Part shown: positions 45,852-54,247 of the stretch, one piece after another | Layout of the letters: every line of letters begins with the position of its first letter | Position numbering within the stretch: the first letter of the stretch is position 1 | Program-made: the position numbers and the translations under genes | Notes under the pieces: generated by a model | Database searches by the model: none | Told to the model about the DNA's origin: nothing | Seen by the model: the letters and a program-made list of their open reading frames with translations, nothing else | NCBI RefSeq assembly: GCF_034702125.1 | Contig: NC_085858.1 | Coordinates: forward strand, 56,865,833-56,929,832 | DNA: 64,000 nucleotides | Origin: Engraulis encrasicolus | Taxonomy: Eukaryota; Chordata; Actinopteri; Clupeiformes; Engraulidae | Reading direction: 5' to 3'

Positions 45852-46176
45852 GGACAGACAGACAAACGGACAAACAGACAAACCAATGTGACCAAAAACA
45901 TGACCTCCTTATCGGAGGTAATAACATGACCGCCAGGCTTAGTGTCACTCATTACATTACATTACATTATATTACATCACTCACTCATGTGTATCCCCTT
46001 TTTATCATTGCCTCAACTGACATATTGTGAATTTGTGTTTTGTGTTTTTTTATTCCCCAGATGGGAAAGCCATGAGATCTCCCCGCCTTGTCCGGGCGTC
46101 TAAAGCCCCGGGTCTGACTCCATCTCTCATGGTGCTGTTCCTGTCTGTCCTGAGTCTAAAGACTCTCCTCATGTAA
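23552..46176 (+). CDS. Alpha-tectorin-like GPI-anchored ZP protein, copy B (complete)
   Basis: Exons: 23552-23612, 23841-23867, 25006-25554, 28789-29217, 29347-29412, 30412-30533, 30886-31164, 31863-31958, 32242-32392, 33105-33361, 33452-33598, 33698-34277, 34445-35028, 37005-37566, 37664-38262, 38427-38991, 39103-39299, 39391-39600, 39727-39915, 40020-40309, 40482-40750, 40914-41027, 41115-41299, 41672-41832, 42325-42570, 42692-42854, 44827-44929, 46061-46176. These total 7317 nt (2438 aa), all GT-AG and in phase. Order by residue: signal peptide 1-20, Pro/Thr stalk 30-212, D8C 213-355, spacer to 377, NIDO 378-593, cysteine-rich linker to about 645, four VWD-C8-TIL units to about 2076 (the last without TIL), EGF-like to 2114, ZP module to about 2400, GPI-type tail. 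The family protein alpha-tectorin (NIDO, VWD, ZP, GPI) forms the inner-ear tectorial matrix. The D8C and stalk instead recall uromodulin/GP2 and gel mucins, so a mucosal, skin or otolith matrix role is possible. The ATG is followed at once by a hydrophobic stretch ending in six methionines, which decides the start. Tissue and exact family name are unknown. Confidence 0.85.
23668..23765. repeat. CA microsatellite in intron 1 of copy B
   Basis: An interrupted CA repeat about 55 bp downstream of the signal-peptide exon donor. Confidence 0.9.
24944..25015 (+). repeat. Duplicated 3' splice-acceptor block
   Basis: A 29-bp block TACTGATCTCTTT(C/T)ACCAG plus GAACACCAAT occurs at 24944-24972 and again at 24987-25015, 43 bp apart. 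The second copy holds the acceptor of the stalk exon (exon start 25006). Use of the first would start the exon at 24963 and shift the frame to an early stop, so only the second is productive. Confidence 0.6.
25006..25554 (+). other. Pro/Thr-rich stalk exon with 12-residue repeats (copy B)
   Basis: A single 549-bp phase 1-1 exon encodes an almost cysteine-free stalk. The core is about nine tandem copies of PPPPPATNPPTT-like units (36 bp each), with variants such as PLST and LPTT, followed by Thr-rich sequence ending TTQSTTTP. It should be heavily O-glycosylated and act as a spacer between the signal peptide and the D8C domain. Being 36-bp tandem DNA, its length is likely polymorphic. The reverse strand is also open for about 190 codons but encodes only Gly/Val repeats, a by-product of composition. 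Confidence 0.8.
26068..26170 (-). mobile_element. Possible LINE 3' tail fragment
   Basis: TTAGATTCCACTTTATTGAC resembles the reverse complement of an AATAAAGTGG-type non-LTR tail, similar in kind to 16196-16380. Weak call. Confidence 0.25.
26964..27141. mobile_element. hAT MITE, 178 bp, perfect TSD
   Basis: CAGGGTTGCC at the left and GGCAACACTG at the right are imperfect inverted ends flanked by the perfect octamer GTTGCATA (26956-26963 and 27142-27149). It is nested inside the element at 26287-28064, the third level of insertion in this intron. Confidence 0.75.
27575..27981. repeat. Large palindrome, about 200-bp arms
   Basis: Sequence from GCATTTGTGTGAATCTGACT through CACCTCCCCTTGAGTTAAAT and CCGTTCTCTGGGTATGGCAG is mirrored as a near-perfect reverse complement, with the centre near 27778 (GACCAGCTGGCGGCTAACTGGTC). 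It forms one end of the element at 26287-28064. Confidence 0.8.
28211..28788. other. Intron 3 remainder of copy B
   Basis: No repeat or coding region recognised. It ends in the acceptor TTACTCTAG of the D8C exon. Confidence 0.4.
28789..29217 (+). other. D8C domain exon of copy B
   Basis: A single phase 1-1 exon encodes the eight-cysteine D8C domain found in uromodulin, GP2 and liver ZP proteins. Diagnostic words are DPCHSYTVLDDEWR near the start, CGTHAPLWLNG in the middle and CPGNYYVYEL at the end, finishing in LAYCTG. Mammalian alpha-tectorin is not known to me to carry this domain, so its presence with NIDO and VWD is notable. In uromodulin the domain carries glycans that bind fimbriated bacteria. 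Whether that applies here is unknown. Confidence 0.8.
29417..30340 (+). mobile_element. hAT-like repeat abutting a splice donor
   Basis: It starts CAGTGTTTCCCATAC four bases after the donor of exon 29347-29412 and contains a local palindrome, A/T-runs and a C-rich right part. It is the same family as 55921-56741 in opposite orientation (shared CCTCCTGGAGT, GGCTGAAATGTAGGCC and GTTTTGCCGTTTTGCATTT blocks). The right terminus is missing or degraded near 30340. Confidence 0.65.
30412..32392 (+). other. NIDO domain exons of copy B
   Basis: Four exons (30412-30533, 30886-31164, 31863-31958, 32242-32392) encode a complete NIDO domain, residues about 378-593. It runs from AVFYPFGAQD through FVNNNGDLTFDSG and LIAPFWTDMDNR to RWVFRTDHGSRG. 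NIDO is the N-terminal extracellular module of nidogen, alpha-tectorin, MUC4 and SUSD2. The intron positions fall between beta-strand-like blocks. Confidence 0.8.
32618..32943. mobile_element. MITE with TTAA flanks
   Basis: Ends of AGGTACACTGTG type (left at 32618, complement ending at 32943), bordered by TTAA at 32614-32617 and 32944-32947. A TTAA duplication fits piggyBac- or Kolobok-derived MITEs. It lies in the intron between the NIDO and VWD1 exons. Confidence 0.65.
35070..36936. mobile_element. TTAA-flanked THAP transposon (Kolobok-like), copy B only
   Basis: Perfect 23-bp terminal inverted repeats starting AGTGTTTATGAAACGAAAAC, with TTAA duplications at 35066-35069 and 36937-36940. 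The host intron is 1976 bp here and 98 bp in copy A, whose GGTGATTAA site matches the empty target. A minus-strand THAP-domain remnant (36248-36838) points to Kolobok, a superfamily with TTAA targets and THAP proteins. The transposase core is absent, so this is a deletion derivative. Confidence 0.75.
36248..36838 (-). pseudogene. THAP-domain exon remnant of the transposon
   Basis: The frame reads MAASTKTKRSVKQC around 36703, then CKNGYLTEGISLHKFPS, an in-frame TAG at 36536-36538, and in the same frame SWSLLCSAHF and MLWPQAVPTID. Cysteines, HxFPS, CSAHF and the AVPT end match the C2CH THAP zinc-finger pattern. The tryptophan region in the middle is eroded around the stop. It ends at a possible donor (CAG|GTGAGT near 36328). 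This is a nonfunctional DNA-binding domain of a transposase. Confidence 0.7.
42068..42152. repeat. CA microsatellite in ZP intron, copy B
   Basis: Long CA repeat with CAGACC interruptions. The matching copy A intron is instead filled by the palindromic insertion at 9358-11884. Confidence 0.9.
43825..43980. mobile_element. 156-bp insertion with 14-bp target duplication
   Basis: Flanked by the perfect 14-bp direct repeat TAATAATGGTGTAT (43811-43824 and 43981-43994). Its 3' half is a hairpin: GAGAGGGTACGAGGCACTCT is mirrored by AGAGTGCCTCGGACCCTCTC with one mismatch. The long duplication suggests retrotransposition or end-joining rather than a cut-and-paste element. Family unknown. Copy A lacks it. 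Confidence 0.65.
44091..44134. repeat. ATTC tetranucleotide microsatellite
   Basis: About eleven uninterrupted ATTC units in an intron of copy B. Confidence 0.95.
44238..44597. mobile_element. hAT MITE, 360 bp
   Basis: CAGTGGTTCCCAACCT at the left and AGGTTGGGAACCACCG at the right are inverted repeats with one mismatch. The flanks TTCTAGAC and CCCTAGAC match at 6 of 8 positions. Together with 43825-43980 it accounts for part of the greater length of this intron in copy B (1972 bp against 293 bp). Confidence 0.8.
45140..45345 (+). repeat. CAAGCTAGCCTGTC tandem repeat, copy B
   Basis: About six units of CAAGTCAAGCTAGCCTGTCC with CCACCCATACCT spacers, paralogous to 14236-14345. It is followed at 45421-45500 by about two units of the GGCCCTGCTGGTATA minisatellite that is expanded in copy A. 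Confidence 0.7.
45535..45921 (+). mobile_element. Probable non-LTR retrotransposon 3' tail (RTE-like)
   Basis: GACCTCCGCCAAGGAAG at the start, TCCGGATCACCACC, GTCAAATCCATTCGCAAG and TTTTGAGTTATCCTGCTGAC, then a CAGA tetranucleotide run and CCTTATCGGAGGTAATAA. This layout is common for 3' ends of RTE-class LINEs and derived SINEs in fish. No coding sequence. Confidence 0.5.
46061..46176 (+). other. Terminal exon of copy B with GPI-type tail
   Basis: Encodes DGKAMRSPRLVRASKAPG followed by a hydrophobic end, LTPSLMVLFLSVLSLKTLLM, and TAA at 46174-46176. A short hydrophobic C-terminus with nothing cytoplasmic after it is the pattern for GPI attachment, as in alpha-tectorin and uromodulin. Confidence 0.8.
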
Positions 46177-46180
46177 CTAT

Positions 46181-46183
46181 CTC

Positions 46184-46243
<60 letters not shown>
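46181..46243. repeat. CT microsatellite in 3' UTR of copy B
   Basis: CT dinucleotide tract starting four bases after the stop codon. Confidence 0.95.
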
Positions 46244-46245
<2 letters not shown>

Positions 46246-46758
46246 AAACACACACACACATCACTATACAACCACATTGATCTTAACACTCATGCAGGCA
46301 TAATACAATTACTTTCCAAAATATATTACAAGAAACCAATTCCACCGACAACATCTTCATCCTGCTTCAGCCAATGCTTTCCTTGCCTATTTGCATTAGA
46401 GATGTGATATGTGCTGTATCTTGTATGTGAAAGGTGCTGTGCCTGCCATTCACTATATTAAAACTATATTATTCACTATAGTAACAATATACCTGATGTA
46501 ATCATCTGGGAAAGTCTTGCATTATCTCTATAGCTTTACCATCTGTATTTGGGAATATGACTTCACCATACATTTTTTGTTTCAGCATTATAGTTGATCC
46601 ATATTTGGTACAGGTTAGGGTTCATTAAATGGTTGTGGGTTTTTTTCTTTTGAGAGACATACTTTATCATTAATCTGGATTATGGTCCTGTGGGGATTTT
46701 GTTGTATTTCATTTGGGTGTGTACTGTATTGTCATTTGGCTCTGTACTGTACTGCACC

Positions 46759-46764
46759 AATAAA
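46759..46764 (+). promoter_or_regulatory. Poly-A signal AATAAA, copy B
   Basis: AATAAA in ACTGCACCAATAAACACTAC, identical to copy A, about 585 bp after the stop codon. Confidence 0.75.
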
Positions 46765-48537
46765 CACTACTAACTACCAATCCTCTCCATTGATTTGTTT
46801 TGAGTCAGTTGAAGGATTTTGGCAGACCACTGTGTCTCATAAGGTACTTAGTATTTTCTTTCAAACATATTATTGGGCCACACAGTGAAACTGAACTTAT
46901 TCCCTGCTATGAAACTGTGCTTATTCCGTGCCATGTACTGTATGCACAACTGCTGACAACAGTAACATTTTAGAAAACACCATCAGTATTAGATTAAAGG
47001 GGTCTTATTATGCTATTTCATGTCCACTACCCATTTATTGGGTTAAACAGCATCTGTTGTATGTAAAAGCTTGGTGAAAGCTGCATTTCACAAATTGGCC
47101 TCTTGGGGGAGAATTTCTCTGCCGCAGGAACGCTATTTCTCAACTGCCAGAGAACGCGTGGTTGGGTTTTCAACATTCTATAGATTTTGTTTCCTGTACG
47201 GGTCTACGTCATGCTGTACCTAACATTGCTGCTTATGGGATGGAGTGTTGACGATGTCACAGACCATTTACTAATTGCAGAGACTGTAGACCCAATGCGC
47301 ATTTGTTAATAGCAGCCACATAGCCTATCTGAATTTGACAGTATTGTGATGAGATGTATCCTATTTGTGAATACACCACTCAGTGTACAAGAATAGTGTA
47401 GCCTACAAGGATAGTGTAGGATTTCGCCATCCACAAGTTTATTCCATTACGCATGTTTTTTTTGTTTTTTTTTTCAATTCATAAATCGCCTCCGTCAAAT
47501 AGGCTACACAGCATCGGTCTAGGACTCTAGGCTGTAGGCTACACTCACCTGTGGCCCAAGTTATATATATTTTTTGTTTGATTATGATATTAAAGCTGCA
47601 TTTACATTGATAAAATACCGGTAGGTAGGCCTATGGCTAACGGGTCAGAAACAGCACCGTGCGCTGATTTTATCCAAATGGGTATAGCCTAGGCTATCAC
47701 AACATGACCAGTAGCCGTTTGCATCAGCAATGTTGGCAACGCTTAGCCAGTTTGTAGCTATAGGCTATGCATAGGCTACAATTCAGTAATTAAAATGCAA
47801 CGCAGTTTTGTTCATCATATCTGCAACAGCAACGTGGATATTGGCTTGAGGTCGTTTAAAAAAGGGTCGCGTCGTCGGGCGGCATGCAATTAATGAAACT
47901 GAAACTGAAACGGATTTGTAGGCCTTAAAAAAACCTCCTGTCCTGTCGATAAATGTGAACAGAAAAACCACGAAACAGAGATAGGGCTAGGCGTTATTAT
48001 AAGACCCAGTATGAAACAAATCAATCGAGGACAGCCCATTGCGCAACCAGGAGCTCCACCGGGCACCTCATTTCTGCCGGGGACTGAATAGAAATGCAGT
48101 TACTAAAATGAAACCATGCACCTGAAAATATTAGGTCTGAAATGTATTTTTATGAAGCATAGCCTATTGCCATTCTGCATTAGGCCTACAGACAACGAGC
48201 AAACAAGAACTAATCTTTAAAAGCCAACAACAGCAACACCTGCGCTCAGTATTCAGGCTGGCCTGCAAATAGACCACAAGACGCATTTCAACACGGAGTT
48301 CGTATCACAAATAGGGTGTCACGGTATCACTGAAAGACGTTGAATTGATAGGTTTGAGTCCGACAACAAGTCGTGCCGCTTGTCTTAGGGACTGTTCGTT
48401 ATTTATTTTCGGGGTCACCGGAAGAATATGGGGGAGGGTCATGCCATTTTTTCCTGTGTTGAGGGGAGGGTCAACCAACATTTTTTGATCTAAAGGGGAG
48501 GGTCATTCATTTTTTTGTGTGTGTGCCTAGATTCATT

Positions 48538-48538
48538 A

Positions 48539-48600
<62 letters not shown>
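48538..48600. repeat. AT microsatellite at Penelope-like fragment 5' side
   Basis: About 30 AT units followed by a short CT run, directly before the 5'-truncated Penelope-like coding region. Confidence 0.95.
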
Positions 48601-48601
<1 letters not shown>

Positions 48602-48602
<1 letters not shown>

Positions 48603-50040
48603 TCTCTCTCTCTCGAAATATGAGGCAAAAAACATGCGAACTCAGTGTAAAATCCCCGACTCTCCGCTTCACAGGGCGGTACCAACTTCCTCCAACACCC
48701 GCTGAATACAAAAATAATATTCCCTTTGGCCAGTTTCAGCGTCTCAGACGCATTTGTGACAGAGATGCTGACTTTGAAGAGCAAGCTCAAGACATGAAAT
48801 CAAGGTTCTGCACAAGAGGCTATTCTCCCGAGTTAATTGACAATGCCATAGTGAAGGCTCGCTCAATACCTCAGTCTGATTTATTGAAAAAGAAAAATAA
48901 GAAAACCGACCGAGCCAAGACCAACTCTAGACCTTGTTTCGTCACACAATACAGCAGTTGTGCCCAAAGAATGAAACAAATTATCAAATCTAATTGGAAG
49001 ATGATGCAGAGTGATCCACTTTTAAGAAATGTCTTTCCAGATCCACCCATTACTGTATTCCAGAGAGCACCATCTATAAAGGATACACTTGTAAGGAGCT
49101 ACCTACCAGCCCCCAAACAGAAAACATGGCTACAGACAGAGTTAAAAGGAACTTATAGATGTGGTTCTTGCAACCACTGTGGAGGAGTTATCCAAAGCAA
49201 AAGTTTGCATGACCCGAGAACACAGAGAGAATTCAAGACAAATGGGTTTATTAATTGCAATTCTGAATATGTGGTGTACTGTCTGAAATGCCCGTGTGGA
49301 TGTTTTTATGTTGGCAGGACGAAAAGAAAACTTAAAGAGCGTTTTTATGAACACAAGTATGCAATTAGAGTCCAGAATGAAGATTACCCTATGGCCAAAC
49401 ACTACAAGGATGTACACCACAGTGATCCTTCAAGCCTGAAAATTCAAGGGGTTGAAATTGTAAAAACATCAATACGTGGTGGTGATAGACTCAAGTTATT
49501 ATTGCTTAGAGAAACATTTTGGATTTGGAAATTAAAAGCAATGGAATTTCCAGGCTTGAATGAAGAAATAGATTATGTACCTTTCCTGTAACTTTTTATT
49601 CAGCATTCTATGGTCTTTTAAGAAAATATGGAGCTTATATCTATTTATATGCTACTTCATGTACATGTATGTAGATTGTGTAAACATGTAAAATATGTAT
49701 CCTTTTGTTGATTTTGTGAATGTTTACTATCTGGGAACCGAGTGAGAGGCGGGCCCAAAGTTTGTTTTGACAGTTTGATTGACAGATCTCTACTGCTGGG
49801 AGCTGTGTGAGAGGCGGGCTCAGCAGTTGGAGAAGCTCAGCACTAATCATCTAGTTGTCTGCACCTGTCCTTACCTACACCCCTAACAAATGCACTACTC
49901 TGTTCTTTTGTGTTACTGCCCTGAAGAAGGCACTCATGCCGCTACGCGTGGGCCTTGTTTTTAATATGTCCATGTAGGACCTGTCGTATCAATAAAGACA
50001 TTTTAATTTGGAGTGCCTTAGTCAGAGAATTTATTCTCAT
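48602..50040 (+). mobile_element. Penelope-like retroelement, 5' truncated
   Basis: It starts abruptly after the microsatellite, contains the C-terminal endonuclease frame (48620-49591), and ends with a tail including TGCCCTGAAGAAGGC, ACGCGTGGGCC and AATAAAGACATTTTAATTTGG. The same tail occurs on the minus strand at 61345-61445. The reverse transcriptase is missing, so this copy could not move by itself. Confidence 0.7.
48620..49591 (+). CDS. Penelope-like GIY-YIG endonuclease fragment, 323 aa
   Basis: An uninterrupted 323-codon frame. Residues 34-60 (IPFGQFQRLRRICDRD) and 136-155 (LRNVFPDPPITVFQRAPS) resemble the linker after the reverse transcriptase in Neptune-type Penelope-like elements. 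A cysteine cluster CGSCNHC (181-187) precedes a GIY-YIG domain at about 216-305, with YVVYC, FYVGRTKRKLKERFYEH (229-245) and a candidate metal-binding Glu in LRETFW (E298). The usual polyprotein has the reverse transcriptase upstream. Here it is replaced by an AT/CT microsatellite. The ATG at 48620 is simply the first in frame. It is open despite being a fragment, so either young or fortuitous. Confidence 0.75.
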   Translation: MRQKTCELSVKSPTLRFTGRYQLPPTPAEYKNNIPFGQFQRLRRICDRDADFEEQAQDMKSRFCTRGYSPELIDNAIVKARSIPQSDLLKKKNKKTDRAKTNSRPCFVTQYSSCAQRMKQIIKSNWKMMQSDPLLRNVFPDPPITVFQRAPSIKDTLVRSYLPAPKQKTWLQTELKGTYRCGSCNHCGGVIQSKSLHDPRTQREFKTNGFINCNSEYVVYCLKCPCGCFYVGRTKRKLKERFYEHKYAIRVQNEDYPMAKHYKDVHHSDPSSLKIQGVEIVKTSIRGGDRLKLLLLRETFWIWKLKAMEFPGLNEEIDYVPFL

Positions 50041-50158
50041 TTTTTGATCCTGGACCCGCTGAATACAGTCTAGAACTCTCGTAGAGCTAGATCCATCGAC
50101 GTGGTCGATGGCTAGAACAGCTAGGCCAGAGCCCTCTGAGCCAGCCGAAACCGCGGTA

Positions 50159-51127
50159 GGGGAGCGCGGGGCACAAACTAACGGGGGGCAAGATGTAACA
50201 CGGACTTTTTATCAAGACGGACCCATCATTTTCTGCCTACTTCCGTAAACAAGGTTGTTTCAGTCAACAGTAGCCTTCGGAAAAGTTTCAAACGTTTTCG
50301 TTGAGATTTCATTGAGTTATTCCACAAAGTGTGTTTTAGCACCCTGAAAGTATTTTTTCCCATGTCGCTTGTTTTTTGTTTAGTGAAGCATGGGTGCAAG
50401 CTACCAAAACTATTCCGATATTGCCTGATACTGTGTTTTCTCAGTTACAAAATGATACCATGTGGAAGTTTGTTGCTACTTCATAGCCAGTGCTAGGTTG
50501 GCAACAGTCATGGCTGAGGCGCCAGGGGCTGGTTGTAACACGGTAAATCTCAGTGAAATTCTCATTCTTGTCAATGGTAAAACGAAGGTGAAATAAAATT
50601 GGCATACAAATGCAAACCCATCACATTTTATTTGAAGTATGGGTTTATTTATTTAAATATTATTCATATTAAATGATTACAAAAGTTATTATTAGGCTAT
50701 AATGTGAAATTGCATTTTGTGATTTTTAATGACTAATAAAATTAAAGCCTCTAAAGCCTATTTATTTATTTTTTATTAGAGTCTTTGGTAACAAAGTATC
50801 TTTAAGTATCATAGATTTATAAACAAACAGACTTGTGGTGAAATGATATTGAATAAATAATTTTAAATAAATATTTTCAGCATGTGTTACAACTAATCCT
50901 CCCCCTGTTACAACTTACACTACTGGTGGGGTAAAATGTAACATTTTACATCCTCCACAAACGGTGAAAATGTAAAGCAATGGTAGGTTTTTATAATGAA
51001 CCACCAGTGCTAATATGTAACAGAGATGTGTACGTTTCATGTGTTAAAAAATAAATAATGTAACTGCCTTATATGTGAAGATATCAGCCCAAAAGCAAAA
51101 ACTGTTACTTTGTGCCCCCCTCTCCCC
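50159..51127. mobile_element. Small DNA element with TA flanks
   Basis: GGGGAGCGCGGGGCACAAAC at the left against GGGGAGAGGGGGGCACAAAG read inward from the right (17 of 20 matches), bordered by TA on both sides (50157-50158, 51128-51129). The interior is rich in TGTAACA/TGTTACA words. A TA duplication suggests a Tc1/mariner-type MITE. No coding region. Confidence 0.6.
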
Positions 51128-52338
51128 TAGTCAGATTCTGATTCATTCTCCAAGTGGCCATAGCAACCATGCTGCGGGCTCACGTACAGTTTTGACGTTA
51201 CACCAAAATCATGGATAGCTTTTACCCATTATGCTTTGTTGAATGGTCTGCATATGTTCTGCCTTTTGGCGTGCCCACTAGATGCATTTCAAATAAAGGT
51301 ATCCTATCCAATACGTTCCATGTTTGATATAATCATGAATAAGGAGTTGTTATTTGTTTGTTTTGTTTTAGTATTGTGTCTAAAGCCAAATAATGTTTGT
51401 CAGTACTGAAATCGCCACCGCCTTCGTGAAGTCTAGTGTTCAAGATACCTTAACAATGGCGTTGGCTTTAAAGACTGGCGTTGTCATGCAACGCTTTTTG
51501 TGAAAAGAAAATGTTTTGCAGTCTAAAACTCGATGAAGTGCGTGGGGGAGGGTCATCGAACAATTTTCGCCGTTAGAGGGAGGGTCATGTATTTTTCATA
51601 TACATGAGGGGGAGGGTCAAGCGATTTTTTTTGAAGCCCTATGTCAATCTTCCGACGGCCCCTTAAATAAATAACGAACAGTCCCTTACTGGGCGCACTC
51701 TTTCAATTTCTGTTTGCGTCTTTGACAGCCAGACAGCTAAAGGGGCTGCCGCGGGAGCGAAGAAAAGAAATAGCCACAACTAAGCTGAATAATTGCAGAT
51801 TATTGGCTTCTTGGATATCCCATTTTGTGAAGGTTAACTGGCCATTAACAAGGAAAGGTGATCTGATTTCAATCCTCCCTGAAAATATTCTTTGTGTCTC
51901 CAAATTTCCACCTGTCAACAGCAAATCTAGACTCCCACCTAACGACCAGCGCGACACTGGCTTGGCTGATAACTTCAACTTCAGGCCTGTATGCAAGGCT
52001 AGACAGCGGGTTAACCAATCAGGCCCCTTCTATTGCGTTAATAATGTTTAAGATAAATATGACTTCGGCGCAGGATATCAGAAATAAACAAGACAGCGCA
52101 GATGGCTTAGGTTTTTGTATATGGCCGCAATATTGCGTTATTACGCATCATATGCAATGCGTATTATTTCATGAAACCTCAAATCGGACGTTATAGCCTG
52201 TACCCTGCACTTTTCAAACCTTTCTAAGATTTATGGTAGCCCAATTGTCCCAAGCGATTTTGAAATCAAACTGAACCATGCACAGAAGACTCGCATTGGA
52301 TAAGGATGGGCTTCAGCAAATAAGACAGCAAGGCGCTT

Positions 52339-52491
52339 AAGCAATATGACCCGAGTGGGAGGGATGATGTGCACTGACATCCTCCCTGGTGTGGTTCGGC
52401 CATAGGCACGAAGCCGAAGGCTGAGTGCCGTCGGCAATCACACCAGGGAGGATGTCAGTGCACATCATCCCGACCACGAGGGTCATATTGC
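52339..52491. repeat. Large hairpin, about 53-bp arms
   Basis: GCAATATGACCC ... GGATGATGTGCACTGACATC and CCTCCCTGGTGTG are mirrored by CACACCAGGGAGG, GATGTCAGTGCACATCATCC and GGGTCATATTGC around a roughly 46-bp loop. A related small hairpin GGATGATGTC/GACATCATCC sits at 53692-53718, and TATACAATAGTT/AACTATTGTATA occur near 52495 and 53795. These may be ends of a further unnamed inverted-repeat element. Confidence 0.65.
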
Positions 52492-54247
52492 TTTTATACA
52501 ATAGTTCATTTGCCAACAAAATACCAGAATAAATGTTCGAATTCCTGTTTATTAGTTACCTTAATCATACTTTGTTTACCTGCTCCGCTAAGCAAAGTAG
52601 TTCCGAATTGATTGTATGGTTGCTATGCAATGACGAGCTGACAAGCTGACAGCGCCAGCGCGCAAAGTTCCATGAAACGGTGTGAAGTGCATTTCTGTGT
52701 GGACTGCTACTGGGCTTCGCTTACTAAAATGATGCATGATAAATGAAAACACTGTGCAACTTCAACATTTTAGTTAGATGCCTATTTTATACGCCTTTTT
52801 CAGCCGATATTGATTTTCACATTTTTGTGGACCGCAAACTTGCTGCTAGCTGCGTAAAGACACCCCCCCCTCGTCCTTTCCTCTCCAGTGCCGCATGAGA
52901 TCCGAGCGCTGTTCTCACACGCACAACCACACAAATCAATCCCTTGTAGGCCTATGATACCCCGATGTCTGCTAAAGTTTAGGCTACTGCAGGCTACAAC
53001 TTTGTTGCTGAAACACTTTCTCATGCAAACGTCTGATGTGGGTGCGAACCCGAGAAAGGGGTTCGCGTTTTCCCTCCTGAACGAAAAGGCAACTCATTCC
53101 AATTCCAAGCGGCCATGATTTTAAATCGCATGGCACACGGTATCTTGCTTCCAGATGCCCACTTTGTAGCCTACTAATTTGCACGTGGTGGACGGCAATT
53201 GCTGATAGCCTAGGCTATATTTTTAAGAGCATCTCTTCCTCGTCATTCCCTCTCCCGCAGCACAAATGAGATCCGATTATAGCGGTATACACTGCAGTAG
53301 ACTGACATAGCCTTTCTGTCTCTGTGTCAAAAAAGTGTCCGTTGTCTCGCATATCCCCCGTTTGAAACTACTAGGCTACGTGGTAGATTGCCTTCAAAAG
53401 ACTACGAAATAGCGGCCGCAGAGGTCTGCCAACTGCCCAGACAACTGCACTAGAATCAGATAACTTCTTTCCTCTCTGCCAGAATCCAGCTACAACTGGG
53501 ATAGCCTACGCTCTCTGTCATGCGGGCGGACAATGGAATAGAATGATGGTGGGTTCAAACTACGCGGCGCTGGTTACATTCACTTTCTCCGCAATAGACT
53601 ATGAGATAGAATGATGGCGAGTTCAAAATGCGCGGCCCTGGTTACATTCTATCCACGGCGGAGTGATTATTAGGTGTGATGAGTCTCCGAGGATGATGTC
53701 CACCTAGACATCATCCTCCTTACCGACGCGTAGAATGCCAGTAGAACGCGTCTCATCCAATCAGATATCGCAAAATAAATTGACCGGACCTAACTATTGT
53801 ATAATCAAAAGTAATGGTTAATAACATAACGTGGGACTTATGATGCGTCCTTTTCAGATTACTGTAAGTTAATTGTGAACATTGGGTGGACTATTTGGCT
53901 TTCAACTTTAGACATAGGCTACAGAGTTGGATTCCAGGTCAAAAACAGCTGTGCTGCTGACGTAATATTAGTAATAGAATGCTTGATGAAACGCTCCATG
54001 CTGCGCCGAGATTTCAGAATGTTGACTGTCTAAAATTCTGCACTTCCACGCGTTTCAAACAGGCGGCTTAGGGTACATGTACACAATGATAAAAAATAAT
54101 GGACATGAAAACACGTGGTCATTGGAAATTAACTCCACTAACCACAGTAAAGCAAAATATTAACAATGAAAGTTATTCTAAATAGCATAATAGGGCCCCT
54201 TTAAAAACATACTGTGTCGTCTAGCCATTTGCCATTCTCTGTAGGCC

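Larger units (their letters stand above)
48388..51685. mobile_element. Nested element with TTA duplication (Harbinger-like)
   Basis: Perfect 21-bp inverted ends beginning GGGACTGTTCGTTATTTAT, flanked by TTA at 48385-48387 and 51686-51688. A TWA target duplication is typical of PIF/Harbinger elements. Subterminal GGGGGAGGGTCA words repeat on both sides. It carries a Penelope-like fragment and another small element but no Harbinger protein. Confidence 0.65.
46998..54200. mobile_element. 7.2-kb TTAA-flanked composite element
   Basis: AGGGGTCTTATTATGCTATTT at 46998 and AAATAGCATAATAGGGCCCCT ending at 54200 are inverted ends with two mismatches, bordered by TTAA (46994-46997 and 54201-54204). TTAA fits piggyBac or Kolobok. 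The inner DNA outside the nested elements (46998-48384 and 51689-54200) has no recognisable transposase. Its length is inflated by the nested element at 48388-51685. The pairing of such distant short ends is an inference. Confidence 0.55.

Noticed and set aside
23552..46176. Naming copy B as zonadhesin, FCGBP or the direct alpha-tectorin orthologue
   Set aside because: NIDO plus VWD plus ZP plus GPI tail fits alpha-tectorin best, but the stalk and D8C do not. Without a database search the exact orthology cannot be claimed, so no symbol is given.
51722..52051. 109-codon plus-strand frame as a host gene
   Set aside because: No recognisable domain, no exon support, and it lies inside transposon-derived DNA.
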